Positions 42,868 through 50,806 of a stretch of DNA of 64,000 nt are shown piece after piece; within the stretch, counting starts at the first letter, position 1, and each line of letters opens with the position of its first letter. Source of the DNA: Thiobacillus sp. (GTDB taxonomy: Bacteria > Pseudomonadota > Gammaproteobacteria > Burkholderiales > Thiobacillaceae); the NCBI GenBank assembly GCA_024235835.1, contig JACKLQ010000002.1, forward strand, positions 744,001 to 808,000, in the 5' to 3' direction. The position numbers and the translations under genes were made by a program. Below the pieces are notes generated by a model. It was not told the origin of the DNA, made no database searches, and saw only the letters and a list, made by a program, of their open reading frames with translations.

Positions 42868-42911
42868 GCAGGCAAGCCACCTACCCGTCCGCCCCGAGGG
42901 CGGACGTTCGG

Positions 42912-42937
42912 ACCGGCCCTCTCGTGGGCCGGTTTTT
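42912..42937 (+). terminator. Terminator after the DUF302 gene
   Basis: The stem ACCGGCCC / GGGCCGGT with loop TCTCGT is followed by TTTT. It ends the rhodanese-DUF302 transcript and lies just before the Met-rich gene. Confidence 0.88.
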
Positions 42938-42952
42938 ACCTTGGAGACCGTC

Positions 42953-43840
42953 ATGAAGCGCATCACCCCGCTGCTCCTCGCCGTCGTTGCAGGTACCGCC
43001 CAGGCTGGTCCGGAAAGCATGTTGAACCCCCTGGCCATGATGAACCCCATGGCCGGCTACGGCTCGCCCTTCGGCGGTTACGGCAACCCCTTTGGCAATC
43101 CCCTCGGTGGCGGTTTCGGGGGCGGCTACGGCAGCCCCATGGGTAATCTGAATACCTTGAATACCCTCAGTGCCCTGGCTTCCCTGGGCATGATTGCCGC
43201 GCCCGTCATCGCCCCCCTGGCGCCCAATCTGTTCAATCCCATGGGCCAGATGGGCTATCCGGCCATGCAGATGGCGCCCAACATGATGTCCTATGGCCAT
43301 TATGGCCAGTACGGTGGCGGTCCCTTCGGCGGCAATCCGTACATGCAGCGCAGCCTGCCGAATCCCATGGCGCCACCGGCCTTCTCGCCTTCCATGCCCA
43401 CCATGCCTTTCTCCCCGGCCCAGGGCACCCTGCCGTTGCCTTTCGGCGCGCCGTCCCAGGCGTCGATGCCGTCCCTGCCTTTCGGCACACCTTCCCAGTC
43501 GATGTTGCCGTCTCTGCCGTTCATGGCATCCCCGACCCCCATGCTGCCGGCGGGAATGATTCCGGGGCTGGTGCCCATGGCGCCCTCCTCGCCACCACCC
43601 GGTCAGTCCAATCCCTGGTCCCAGGCGCCGGCCCAGCCTCAACCTCAATCCCAGGCTGGCGCACAGCCCATGTGGAATCCCTTGATGATGATGGTGCCCA
43701 TGCCCCTGGCGGAAAGCGCGCCGGCCCAGCCTGCCCCCGCACCGGAAGCCGCGGCCACCACGCCCCTGGACCCGGCCACCTTCATGCAGATGTTCATGAA
43801 GCCGCCTGCCGAGACCCCGGTGGCTCCCGCAATTAAGTAA
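42953..43840 (+). CDS. Exported Met/Pro/Gly-rich low-complexity protein
   Basis: The 295-residue product has a short signal peptide (MKRITPLLLAVVAGTAQA) followed almost entirely by low-complexity sequence rich in Met, Pro, Gly, Asn and Ser. N-terminal GGYGNPFGNPLGGGFGGGYG-like repeats give way to MPSLPFGTPSQSMLPSLP-type repeats. No folded domain is visible. Met-rich exported proteins can bind copper or form extracellular structures; either role is speculative. The ATG has GGAGACC upstream. Confidence 0.75.
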   Translation: MKRITPLLLAVVAGTAQAGPESMLNPLAMMNPMAGYGSPFGGYGNPFGNPLGGGFGGGYGSPMGNLNTLNTLSALASLGMIAAPVIAPLAPNLFNPMGQMGYPAMQMAPNMMSYGHYGQYGGGPFGGNPYMQRSLPNPMAPPAFSPSMPTMPFSPAQGTLPLPFGAPSQASMPSLPFGTPSQSMLPSLPFMASPTPMLPAGMIPGLVPMAPSSPPPGQSNPWSQAPAQPQPQSQAGAQPMWNPLMMMVPMPLAESAPAQPAPAPEAAATTPLDPATFMQMFMKPPAETPVAPAIK

Positions 43841-43846
43841 GAAGGC

Positions 43847-44947
43847 TTACTGGGGTTTGAACGGGCGTCCGCGGGCGCCCGTTTTGTTTTGGCTCAGCAG
43901 GGATTGGATGTCCGCCGCCAGGGGGCCGGTGACGGGTTCTATCTTGCGGCGCATGAGGGAACCGATGGCGGTGGAGCGGGTGAAAATGGGTTTTACCGTG
44001 GCGTCGCTCATGCCCGCCAGGCGGGTGGCGGCGGCCAGTTGCGCCGCCAGTCGCTCGTCGGCTGGCGGCGCTGCGGCGGGAGGGCCTTCAAACCTGAAGT
44101 AGCTGCCGATGGCGTTGAGGGTGCGGCTTACCACCTCCTGGGTTTCGGGCCGCTCCATGATTTCTGCGGCGGCGGACAGGAAGGTCTGGCCCTGGGCCGA
44201 GAGGGCCTTTTCCAGGGCACGGGCGGCGGGATCGCTCTGGGACAGCAGCTCAGAGAGCGCGGCTACGGTGTCCTCGCTGTCGGGGTGGGGGGGCAGGGTG
44301 CAGGGCAGGGGGTAGGGCTCGTCGATGGCGGCCATCTCCAGGAAGGCCACGTAATGACTGTTGCCGCGCTTGCCCTTGTTCCAGGTGGCTTCCAGCCGTT
44401 CCGGAGTGAGGGCGCGGGAGTAGATGAGCACCGCCACCGTGTCCATGATGGCCAATGGGTCTTCCTGGAGGAAGGGCAGGTGTTCCGCCAGGAACTCCGC
44501 CAGGATGGGGCCCATCCCGCCCCGGGCCACGGCCTCCCGCCGCAGCATGAGGCGGGCGTTTTCGATGGTGGGCTGGGTCCACCAGGCGTATTTCGCCAGC
44601 TCATCCGTGAGGGCGGGGGAATGCACTACGGCAACCACCGCTTCGGGCTCGCCGGTGAGCAGCAGCTTGCCCAGGTTCAGGCCTTCCATCTGGCCATGAC
44701 GGGTCCAGCGGGACAGGTACACGGGATAGCCGCCGGGGGAGCCCAGGGCGTGGCCTGATAGCTGTTCCCGTATCAGGCGGGCGTATCTGTCCGCCCGGCA
44801 GGTGGGTGCAAGGGGAATGCTGGCCTCGCCTTCGTTGGTGAGGGCATGGAGGGTCATGGCGCCCTCGTCCAGGCGCACCGCTTTAAGATCCTGGGCCAGG
44901 AGCACCTGGAGACGGAAGCTGTCTTCCGGGGAAAGCTCGTCACTCAT
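43847..44947 (-). CDS. Cytoplasmic protein of unknown function, possibly DsrS-like
   Basis: The 366-residue protein is soluble, without signal peptide or membrane segments, and mostly helical (LRREAVARGGMGPILAEFLA; VAVLIYSRALTPERLEATWN). No catalytic motif is seen. Its length, composition and position next to hemL remind me of proteins annotated DsrS in sulfur-oxidising proteobacteria, a cytoplasmic protein of the dsr system with unclear role. No other dsr gene lies here. The identification is a recollection only. Confidence 0.45.
   Translation of the reverse strand: MSDELSPEDSFRLQVLLAQDLKAVRLDEGAMTLHALTNEGEASIPLAPTCRADRYARLIREQLSGHALGSPGGYPVYLSRWTRHGQMEGLNLGKLLLTGEPEAVVAVVHSPALTDELAKYAWWTQPTIENARLMLRREAVARGGMGPILAEFLAEHLPFLQEDPLAIMDTVAVLIYSRALTPERLEATWNKGKRGNSHYVAFLEMAAIDEPYPLPCTLPPHPDSEDTVAALSELLSQSDPAARALEKALSAQGQTFLSAAAEIMERPETQEVVSRTLNAIGSYFRFEGPPAAAPPADERLAAQLAAATRLAGMSDATVKPIFTRSTAIGSLMRRKIEPVTGPLAADIQSLLSQNKTGARGRPFKPQ
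43861..43890 (+). terminator. Terminator after the Met-rich gene
   Basis: The stem ACGGGCG / CGCCCGT is followed by TTTGTTTT. It overlaps the 3' end of the convergent minus-strand gene, which reads through it. Confidence 0.75.
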
Positions 44948-44956
44948 CAGGCGAAA

Positions 44957-46243
44957 TCATCCCGCCAGCCTGGCGAAGCACTTGGCGGCTGCGTCGATGG
45001 TGGCGTCGATGTCCTCGTCCGTGTGGGCGGCGGAGACGAAACCGGCCTCGAAGGCGGAGGGAGCCAGGTACACGCCCTCGTGCAGCATGAGGTGGAAGAA
45101 GCGGTTGAAGGCCTCCTTGTCGCTGGCCATGACCTCGGCGTAGGAGGTGGGGGGCCTGGGGCTGAAGTACAGGCCGAACATGCCGCCCACGCTGTCGGCG
45201 CAGGCCAGGATGCCCGCGTCCTTGGCGGCGGCGGTGAGGCCATCCACCAGGCGCCTGGTCTGGGCCGTGAGGGCGTCGAAGAAACCGGGTGCGCTGATCT
45301 TCTCCAGGGTCTTCAGGCCCGCCGCCACGGCCACCGGGTTGCCGGACAGGGTGCCGGCCTGGTACACGGGGCCCAGGGGCGCCAGCTTGTCCATGATCTC
45401 GGCCCGGCCGCCGAAGGCGCCCACGGGCATGCCACCGCCGATGACCTTGCCCAGGGTGGTGAGGTCCGGGGTGATCCCGTACAGGCCCTGGACGCAGCCC
45501 AGGCCCACGCGGAAGCCGGTCATGACCTCGTCGAAGATCAGCACGGCGCCGTGTTTGGTGCAGTTCTCCCGCAGGGCCTCCAGGAAGCCGGCCTTGGGCT
45601 TGATGAGGTTCATGTTGCCCGCCACCGCCTCGACGATGACACAGGCGATCTCGTCGCCCTTCTCGGCGAACAGGCGGTTCACCTGGTCGATGTCGTTGTA
45701 GTCCAGCACCAGGGTGTGCTTGGAGGTGTCGGCGGGCACGCCGGCGGAGCTGGGGGCGCCGAAGGTGAGCAGGCCGGAGCCGGCCTTCACCAGCAGGCTG
45801 TCGGCGTGGCCGTGGTAGCAGCCCTCGAACTTGATGAGCAGGTCCCGGCCGGTGAAACCCCGGGCCAGGCGGATGGCGCTCATGGTGGCCTCGGTGCCGG
45901 AGGAGACCAGGCGCACCTTCTCGATGCTGGGCAGCAGGCTGGCGATCCGTTCCGCCATGACCAGTTCCATCTCCGTGGGGGCGCCGAAGGACAGGCCATT
46001 GGCGGCGGTGTCCTGCACGGCCCTCACCACGTCCGGGTCCGCGTGACCCAGGATCATGGGGCCCCAGGAGCCCACGTAGTCGATGTAGGCCTTGCCGTCC
46101 GCGTCCCATACTCGTGACCCCTGGCCCTTGGTGAAGAAGCGGGGGGTGCCGCCCACGGAGCGGAAGGCACGCACGGGTGAGTTCACGCCGCCAGGAATGC
46201 GGTGCTGGGACTGTTCGAAGAGTTGGTCGTTGCGGGAGGTCAT
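44957..46243 (-). CDS. hemL: Glutamate-1-semialdehyde 2,1-aminomutase HemL
   Basis: The 428-residue PLP enzyme has the HemL N-terminus ([20 protein letters not shown]), [15 protein letters not shown], the [16 protein letters not shown] phosphate loop, [13 protein letters not shown] and the lysine region [17 protein letters not shown]. It produces 5-aminolevulinate for tetrapyrrole synthesis by the C5 pathway, consistent with the demand for many haem proteins here. GAGGA precedes the ATG. Confidence 0.97.
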   Translation of the reverse strand: MTSRNDQLFEQSQHRIPGGVNSPVRAFRSVGGTPRFFTKGQGSRVWDADGKAYIDYVGSWGPMILGHADPDVVRAVQDTAANGLSFGAPTEMELVMAERIASLLPSIEKVRLVSSGTEATMSAIRLARGFTGRDLLIKFEGCYHGHADSLLVKAGSGLLTFGAPSSAGVPADTSKHTLVLDYNDIDQVNRLFAEKGDEIACVIVEAVAGNMNLIKPKAGFLEALRENCTKHGAVLIFDEVMTGFRVGLGCVQGLYGITPDLTTLGKVIGGGMPVGAFGGRAEIMDKLAPLGPVYQAGTLSGNPVAVAAGLKTLEKISAPGFFDALTAQTRRLVDGLTAAAKDAGILACADSVGGMFGLYFSPRPPTSYAEVMASDKEAFNRFFHLMLHEGVYLAPSAFEAGFVSAAHTDEDIDATIDAAAKCFARLAG

Positions 46244-46320
46244 TCGAATTCCTCGATCTCGATCAAAAATAAAGAAGTGCCACCCCGAGAATATTTGTCC
46301 CCCTCGGGGGGCGGAACTCG

Positions 46321-46959
46321 CTAAGCGAGTTCCTGGGGGTTGTTAAAAAGCGAGATGAATCGCTTGGCGGCCACCGCCGGGTCGGGCGCGTCGTAAAGGG
46401 CGGAGATTACCGCCACCATGTCCGCTCCGGCCTTGATCAGGGGCAGGGAATTCTCCACCGTGATGCCGCCGATGACGCATACGGGCTTGCCCGAGACCGC
46501 CTTGCCCGCAGCCAGCAGCTCCGGGTGGGCGCGGCGTGCATGGGGCTTGGTGGGGGAGGGGAAGAAGCTGCCGAAGGCCACGTAATCCGCCCCCGCCCTG
46601 GCTGCCTTTTCCGCCAGGCCCGGGTCCTGATAGCAGGAGGCGCCCAGAATTTTATCCGCTCCCAGCAGGGCGCGGGCCTGAGCCAGTTCGCCATCGTCTT
46701 CTCCCAGGTGCACGCCGTCCGCTTCGCAAAACAGGGCCAGGTCCAGGTCGTCGTTGACGATGAGCAGGGCATCGAACCGGCGGGTGAGGCCCCGCAGGGC
46801 TACGGCCTGTTCCTGGCGGTGGCATGGGCTGGCGGCCTTGTTGCGGTACTGCAGAAGGCGGCAGCCAGCCGCCAGGATGGCCTCCGACACGGCCACCAGG
46901 CGCTTGCTGTCGGACCAGTCCGGGGTGATGGCGTAAAGTCCCCTCAGCCCATTACTCAT
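46321..46959 (-). CDS. thiE: Thiamine-phosphate synthase ThiE
   Basis: The 212-residue TIM barrel has [60 protein letters not shown] and [11 protein letters not shown]. All are standard ThiE substrate-binding segments. It joins HMP-PP and the thiazole phosphate. It overlaps the end of thiD by eight bases. Confidence 0.96.
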   Translation of the reverse strand: MSNGLRGLYAITPDWSDSKRLVAVSEAILAAGCRLLQYRNKAASPCHRQEQAVALRGLTRRFDALLIVNDDLDLALFCEADGVHLGEDDGELAQARALLGADKILGASCYQDPGLAEKAARAGADYVAFGSFFPSPTKPHARRAHPELLAAGKAVSGKPVCVIGGITVENSLPLIKAGADMVAVISALYDAPDPAVAAKRFISLFNNPQELA

Positions 46960-47809
46960 CGTCCCTCGCCCAGAACAAGCGATCCGGGATGAACTGGCCC
47001 ATGCCGGGACGGAACGCGGCCTTCAGGGCCTGGTACGTGTATTCCTGGGCTTCCTTCACGGCCTCGGTCACGTCCACGCCCTGGGCCAGGAAGGCGGCCA
47101 CGGCCGAGGCCAGGGTGCAGCCCGAGCCGTGGTAGGAGCCGGGCAGTCGGTCCCAATGAAGCCGCTGCACCACGCCCCGGGTGTTGTAGAGGGTGTTGGT
47201 CACCTGGGCGCCCTGCTCGTGGGCTCCGGTTATGAGGACATACTCGCTGCCCAGGTCCAGGATGCGCCGGGCGCATTCCTGCAATTCCAGGGTCTTCTCT
47301 TCAGCCTCGTCCTCCTCGTCTCCTTCCTCTTCCTCCACCAGTTCCGCCAGGCGGCGGGCTTCGAGGCTGTTGGGGGTGACCACGGTGGTCTGGGGCAATA
47401 GCAGGTCACGAAGGGCTGCCACCATGTCCTCGCTGGAAAGGCTGTCGCCTCGGCCCGAGGCCAGTACCGGATCAAGGATCAGGGGGATGTCCGGGTAGTC
47501 GGCCACCACTTCGGCGATGGCGGCCACGGCCTCGACGCTGCCCAGCATGCCGATCTTGATGGCGGCCACGGGGATGTCCTCCAGCACGCCCCGGGCCTGG
47601 TCGGCGATCCAGTCCGCTTCCATGGGCAGGAAGTCGTCCACGCCCACGGTGTCCTGCACGGTCACGGCGGTGACCACGGAGAGGGGGTGGCAGCCCAGGC
47701 TGGCCAGGGTGAGGATGTCGGCCTGGAGGCCGGCGCCCCCCGTGGGGTCGGTGCCGGCGAATACCAGGACGGCGGGCAGCGGGGGCAAGGGAGTGTCGGA
47801 AACGGGCAT
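46952..47809 (-). CDS. thiD: ThiD, hydroxymethylpyrimidine phosphate kinase, with acidic insertion
   Basis: The 285-residue ribokinase-fold protein has VLVFAGTDPTGGAGLQADI, SLGCHPLSVVTAVTVQDT, DPVLASGRGDSL, VVTPNSLEARRL and the catalytic LPGSYHGSGCTLASAVA loop. Between LAEL and KTLELQ an unusually acidic insertion (VEEEEGDEEDEAEE, about residues 158-171) is present in a surface position. It phosphorylates HMP and HMP-P for thiamine synthesis, coupled to ThiE. No THI-box riboswitch is evident upstream. Confidence 0.95.
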   Translation of the reverse strand: MPVSDTPLPPLPAVLVFAGTDPTGGAGLQADILTLASLGCHPLSVVTAVTVQDTVGVDDFLPMEADWIADQARGVLEDIPVAAIKIGMLGSVEAVAAIAEVVADYPDIPLILDPVLASGRGDSLSSEDMVAALRDLLLPQTTVVTPNSLEARRLAELVEEEEGDEEDEAEEKTLELQECARRILDLGSEYVLITGAHEQGAQVTNTLYNTRGVVQRLHWDRLPGSYHGSGCTLASAVAAFLAQGVDVTEAVKEAQEYTYQALKAAFRPGMGQFIPDRLFWARDDE

Positions 47810-47943
47810 GGCGGCAGGATAGGGAACGGGCGAGGCTTGGGGCCTCAGCCCCAGGTCAAAGGGAATTGGCGCTTGGCGCGGGGGGCAAGAGTGGGCAAAA
47901 TCCGGCGGGTTCAGATTCTATACAAGTGCTTTATCCCGTCGCC

Positions 47944-48114
47944 ATGAGTAACCGAACCTGGATGTGCGTTGTGTGCGGTTTCATCTACGACGAGGCCAAA
48001 GGCCGGCCGGAAGAGGGTATCCCCCCGGGAACCCGCTGGGAAGAGGTGCCCGTGAACTGGACCTGTCCCGAATGCGGCGCCCGCAAGGAGGATTTCGAGA
48101 TGCTGGCGGTCTAG
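47944..48114 (+). CDS. Rubredoxin
   Basis: The 56-residue protein has both rubredoxin knuckles, MCVVCGFIYDEAKG and WTCPECGARKEDFE, giving the four cysteine ligands of one iron. Spacing (CxxC-x28-CxxC-like) and the conserved GIPPGTRWEEVPVNW stretch are typical. It is a cytoplasmic one-electron carrier. The gene is divergent from thiD. Confidence 0.97.
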   Translation: MSNRTWMCVVCGFIYDEAKGRPEEGIPPGTRWEEVPVNWTCPECGARKEDFEMLAV

Positions 48115-48209
48115 GGTCTGCGGTTTTCGCGACGAAAACTCAAGAACCCAGGATTCGCGCCGATATCTCTGCATGGCCCCAGGAGGCTCGTGCATGGAAG
48201 GAGACAGGT

Positions 48210-49397
48210 ATGCGGTTTATCGCGGTTGCTTTGCTGGCGGTGCTGGCGCCCCTGGCGCAGCTTGCCCATGCCGGCAGTGGCTTGCTGCTCAACGTGACCC
48301 TGGACTATGACCAGGAACGGGACCATGTGGCCGTGCAGACCGTCTTCAAGGATCTGGCCGGCTATCTTTCCAGGGCCGTGGGCCAGCCGGTGCAACTCAT
48401 CATGACCCAGAACGCCGAGCGGGTGGGGGAGCGCATCCGCACCGGGACCTATTCCCTGCTCCTGGCCCCGGCCCAGCTGGTGGGGGCGGCCATGCGCAAC
48501 GGATATACCCCGGTGGCCAGGACCGAGGAGGAAGCCAAGGTGGTGCTGGTGGCCAGCAAGGGGTCCGGCGCCAGCTCCCTCGAGACGTCCCGGGGCAAGC
48601 GCATCGCCCTGCCACACCGGGAGTCCCTGGTGAGTTACATGGTCAAAGGCGAGATGAATGCCCTGGGCCTGTCGCCCGACAGCTTCTTCGGCCAGGTCAT
48701 GTACATGAACAAGTACGGTGCCGTGCTTTACGCCATGGATATCGGCCAGGCAGAGCTGGTGGCGGTGAAGTCGGAACTGGCGGACAATTGGCTGCGCCGA
48801 AATCCGGGCGCCAGGGTGGTGAAGTCCCTGCCCCCGGTGCCCGTGGCCGGCGTGGTGGTGAACGACAAGCTGGACGCCGCCCTGAAGGACAGGATCCGCG
48901 TGGCCTTCACCCAATTGGACAAGGGTCTGGCGTCCCGGCTGAAGCAGGCCCAGATCGGCGCCTTCGAGCCCGCGGACAGGCCTGATTTCGAATTCGTCTC
49001 AACCCGGGGCTTCTTCTCGCCCGAGGTGTTGCCCGGCGCTTCCATCGCCACGGCCGAGCAGGTTAAGCAGCTCATGGCCCAGAAGGTGCCCTTGTTCGAC
49101 GTGCGCCCCGTGGCCCACTTCCGCGAGGCCCACATCCCCGGTGCGGTGAATTTGCCCTACAAGATGAACAGCCCCAAGGAAGTGGACTACGACGACGCCG
49201 TGGATGGCTTTGACCTGTCCAGGCTGCCCAAGGACAAGAACGCACCCATGATCTTCCAGTGCAACGGTGCCGAGTGCTGGTACAGCTACAAGGCGGCGCG
49301 CTACATGGTGAAGCGGGGATTCAGGAAAGTGTACTGGTTCAGGACCGGGCTGCCTGCCTGGAAGGCCGCGGGCTACCCCGTGCAGCGCGGCAGCTGA
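48210..49397 (+). CDS. Exported PhnD-like binding protein fused to a rhodanese domain
   Basis: The ATG at 48210 follows AAGGAGA. The 395-residue protein has a signal peptide (MRFIAVALLAVLAPLAQLAH), a PhnD/phosphonate-type periplasmic binding domain (about residues 25-265; VFKDLAGYLSRAVGQPVQLI, GTYSLLLAPAQLVGAAM, KRIALPHRESLVSYM) and a C-terminal rhodanese domain (about 285-390; KVPLFDVRPVAHFREAHIPG) with active loop FQCNGAECWYSYKAARYM. The CNGxxC loop matches that of the exported rhodanese at 41475. No ABC transporter partner is adjacent. Confidence 0.85.
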   Translation: MRFIAVALLAVLAPLAQLAHAGSGLLLNVTLDYDQERDHVAVQTVFKDLAGYLSRAVGQPVQLIMTQNAERVGERIRTGTYSLLLAPAQLVGAAMRNGYTPVARTEEEAKVVLVASKGSGASSLETSRGKRIALPHRESLVSYMVKGEMNALGLSPDSFFGQVMYMNKYGAVLYAMDIGQAELVAVKSELADNWLRRNPGARVVKSLPPVPVAGVVVNDKLDAALKDRIRVAFTQLDKGLASRLKQAQIGAFEPADRPDFEFVSTRGFFSPEVLPGASIATAEQVKQLMAQKVPLFDVRPVAHFREAHIPGAVNLPYKMNSPKEVDYDDAVDGFDLSRLPKDKNAPMIFQCNGAECWYSYKAARYMVKRGFRKVYWFRTGLPAWKAAGYPVQRGS

Positions 49398-49426
49398 TTC
49401 ATGGAGAAACGCATGTGGAGGGAGGC

Positions 49427-49828
49427 ATGAATATGGAGGCCGCCGCTAGCTTGAAAGGCGCCAAGGTGATGGTGATCGACGACAGCAACACCATCCGCCG
49501 AAGCGCGGAAATCTTTCTGGTCCAGGCAGGCTGTGAGGTCATCCTGGCGGAGGACGGCTTCGATGCCCTGGCCAAGATCACGGATCACCACCCGGAGGTG
49601 GTTTTCGTGGACATCATGATGCCCCGGCTGGACGGCTACCAGACCTGTGCGCTGATCAAGAAGAACCCCCGTTTCCGGGATACGCCCGTGATCATGCTGT
49701 CCAGCAAGGACGGCCTGTTTGACCGGGCCCGGGGGCGCCTGGTGGGCTCCGACGAATACCTCACCAAGCCCTTCAGCAAGGATGGGCTGCTGGACGCGGT
49801 GCGGCGCCATCGTGGCCAGGGCAATTGA
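49427..49828 (+). CDS. pilG: PilG, CheY-like response regulator of type IV pili
   Basis: The 133-residue single receiver domain has VMVIDDSNTIRRSAE (acidic pair), phospho-Asp in VVFVDIMMPRLDGYQ, the threonine/serine position MLSSKDG and the lysine in YLTKPFSKDGLL. GGAGG lies just upstream. It is the first of five genes in the canonical order pilG-pilH-pilI-pilJ-chpA, the Chp chemosensory system controlling pilus extension and twitching. Confidence 0.93.
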   Translation: MNMEAAASLKGAKVMVIDDSNTIRRSAEIFLVQAGCEVILAEDGFDALAKITDHHPEVVFVDIMMPRLDGYQTCALIKKNPRFRDTPVIMLSSKDGLFDRARGRLVGSDEYLTKPFSKDGLLDAVRRHRGQGN

Positions 49829-49856
49829 ACATCGAGTCGTACAAGGAATCCCGAAC

Positions 49857-50222
49857 ATGACTGTGAAACGAGTCCTGGTGGTGGATGATTCCCCTACCGA
49901 GCGGTTTTTCCTCTCCGACCTGTTGCGCAAGAACGGCTACGAGGTGCTGACAGCCGAGAACGGCGAACAGGGCGTGGCCCTGGCCAAGAGCGAGTTGCCG
50001 GATCTGGTGCTGATGGACGTGGTGATGCCCGGGCTGAACGGCTTCCAGGCCACCCGCCAGTTGTCCCGCGATCCGACCACCCAGAAGATTCCCGTCATCA
50101 TGTGCACCACCAAGGACCAGGAGACGGACCGGGTGTGGGGCATGCGCCAGGGTGCGGTGGAATACGTGGTGAAGCCCGTTCTGGCCGAAGAGTTGCTCGG
50201 CAAGATCGTGGCCCTGGGGTAG
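49857..50222 (+). CDS. pilH: PilH, CheY-like response regulator
   Basis: The 121-residue receiver has VLVVDDSPTERFFLSDLL, LVLMDVVMPGLNGFQATRQL, PVIMCTTKDQETDRVWGMRQGA and YVVKPVLAEELL, which match PilH. It lies 28 bp after pilG. PilH is the second regulator of the Chp pathway, often linked to pilus retraction or to phosphate flow. Confidence 0.94.
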   Translation: MTVKRVLVVDDSPTERFFLSDLLRKNGYEVLTAENGEQGVALAKSELPDLVLMDVVMPGLNGFQATRQLSRDPTTQKIPVIMCTTKDQETDRVWGMRQGAVEYVVKPVLAEELLGKIVALG

Positions 50223-50229
50223 GCGCAAG

Positions 50230-50748
50230 GTGACGGGCGAAGCACGGGAACCGCTGCGGGATTTCCAGACCCGCCTGGCGGAGAAACTGAAGGCGGCGGA
50301 AGCCACCACCGGCGCCACGTCCAAGCTGGGCGTGCTGGCGGGGGGGCGCCACTGGCTGCTGAACCTGGATCAGGTCAACGAAGTGGTCACCGTACCCCAG
50401 TTGGCGGAAGTGCCCTGGTCCAAGCCCTGGTTCGCTGGCGTGGCCAGTGTGCGGGGCGTGATCTACGGGTGCGTGGACCTGGCCGCTTTCGCCGGTGTGG
50501 CGGAGCCTCTGCCCTGGGGCGAGGCTCGGTTGTTGCTGGCTCATCCCCGCTTCGGCATGAATGCCGCCTTGCGGGTGGAGCGGGCCCTGGGTCTGCGTCC
50601 CCTGGCGGAGTTGACGCCCGAACCTTCGGAGGCGGATGAGCCGGATTGGAGACTGGGCCGCTGGCGGGATCGGGCCGGAGAGTTGTGGACTGAGATCAGC
50701 GTGGAAAAACTGGTGGGCTTGCCGGCCTTTCTTGAGGCAGGCGTCTGA
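50230..50748 (+). CDS. pilI: PilI, CheW-like adaptor
   Basis: The 172-residue protein has a CheW fold (HWLLNLDQVNEVVTVPQLAEV; WFAGVASVRGVIYGCVDLAAF; EISVEKLVGLPAFLEAG). It begins with GTG eight bases after pilH; the ribosome site is weak, so coupling is likely. It links the receptor PilJ to the kinase ChpA. Confidence 0.9.
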   Translation: MTGEAREPLRDFQTRLAEKLKAAEATTGATSKLGVLAGGRHWLLNLDQVNEVVTVPQLAEVPWSKPWFAGVASVRGVIYGCVDLAAFAGVAEPLPWGEARLLLAHPRFGMNAALRVERALGLRPLAELTPEPSEADEPDWRLGRWRDRAGELWTEISVEKLVGLPAFLEAGV

Positions 50749-50806
50749 AATCCAGGTGCGCGTCGCGGCGTCCCTGTAAGGAACAAGGCTCCAATGGGAG
50801 ATATGG

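Noticed and set aside
47810..47943. TPP riboswitch before thiD
   Set aside because: The conserved CTGAGA and ACCTGAtC elements of the THI box are absent in the upstream region.
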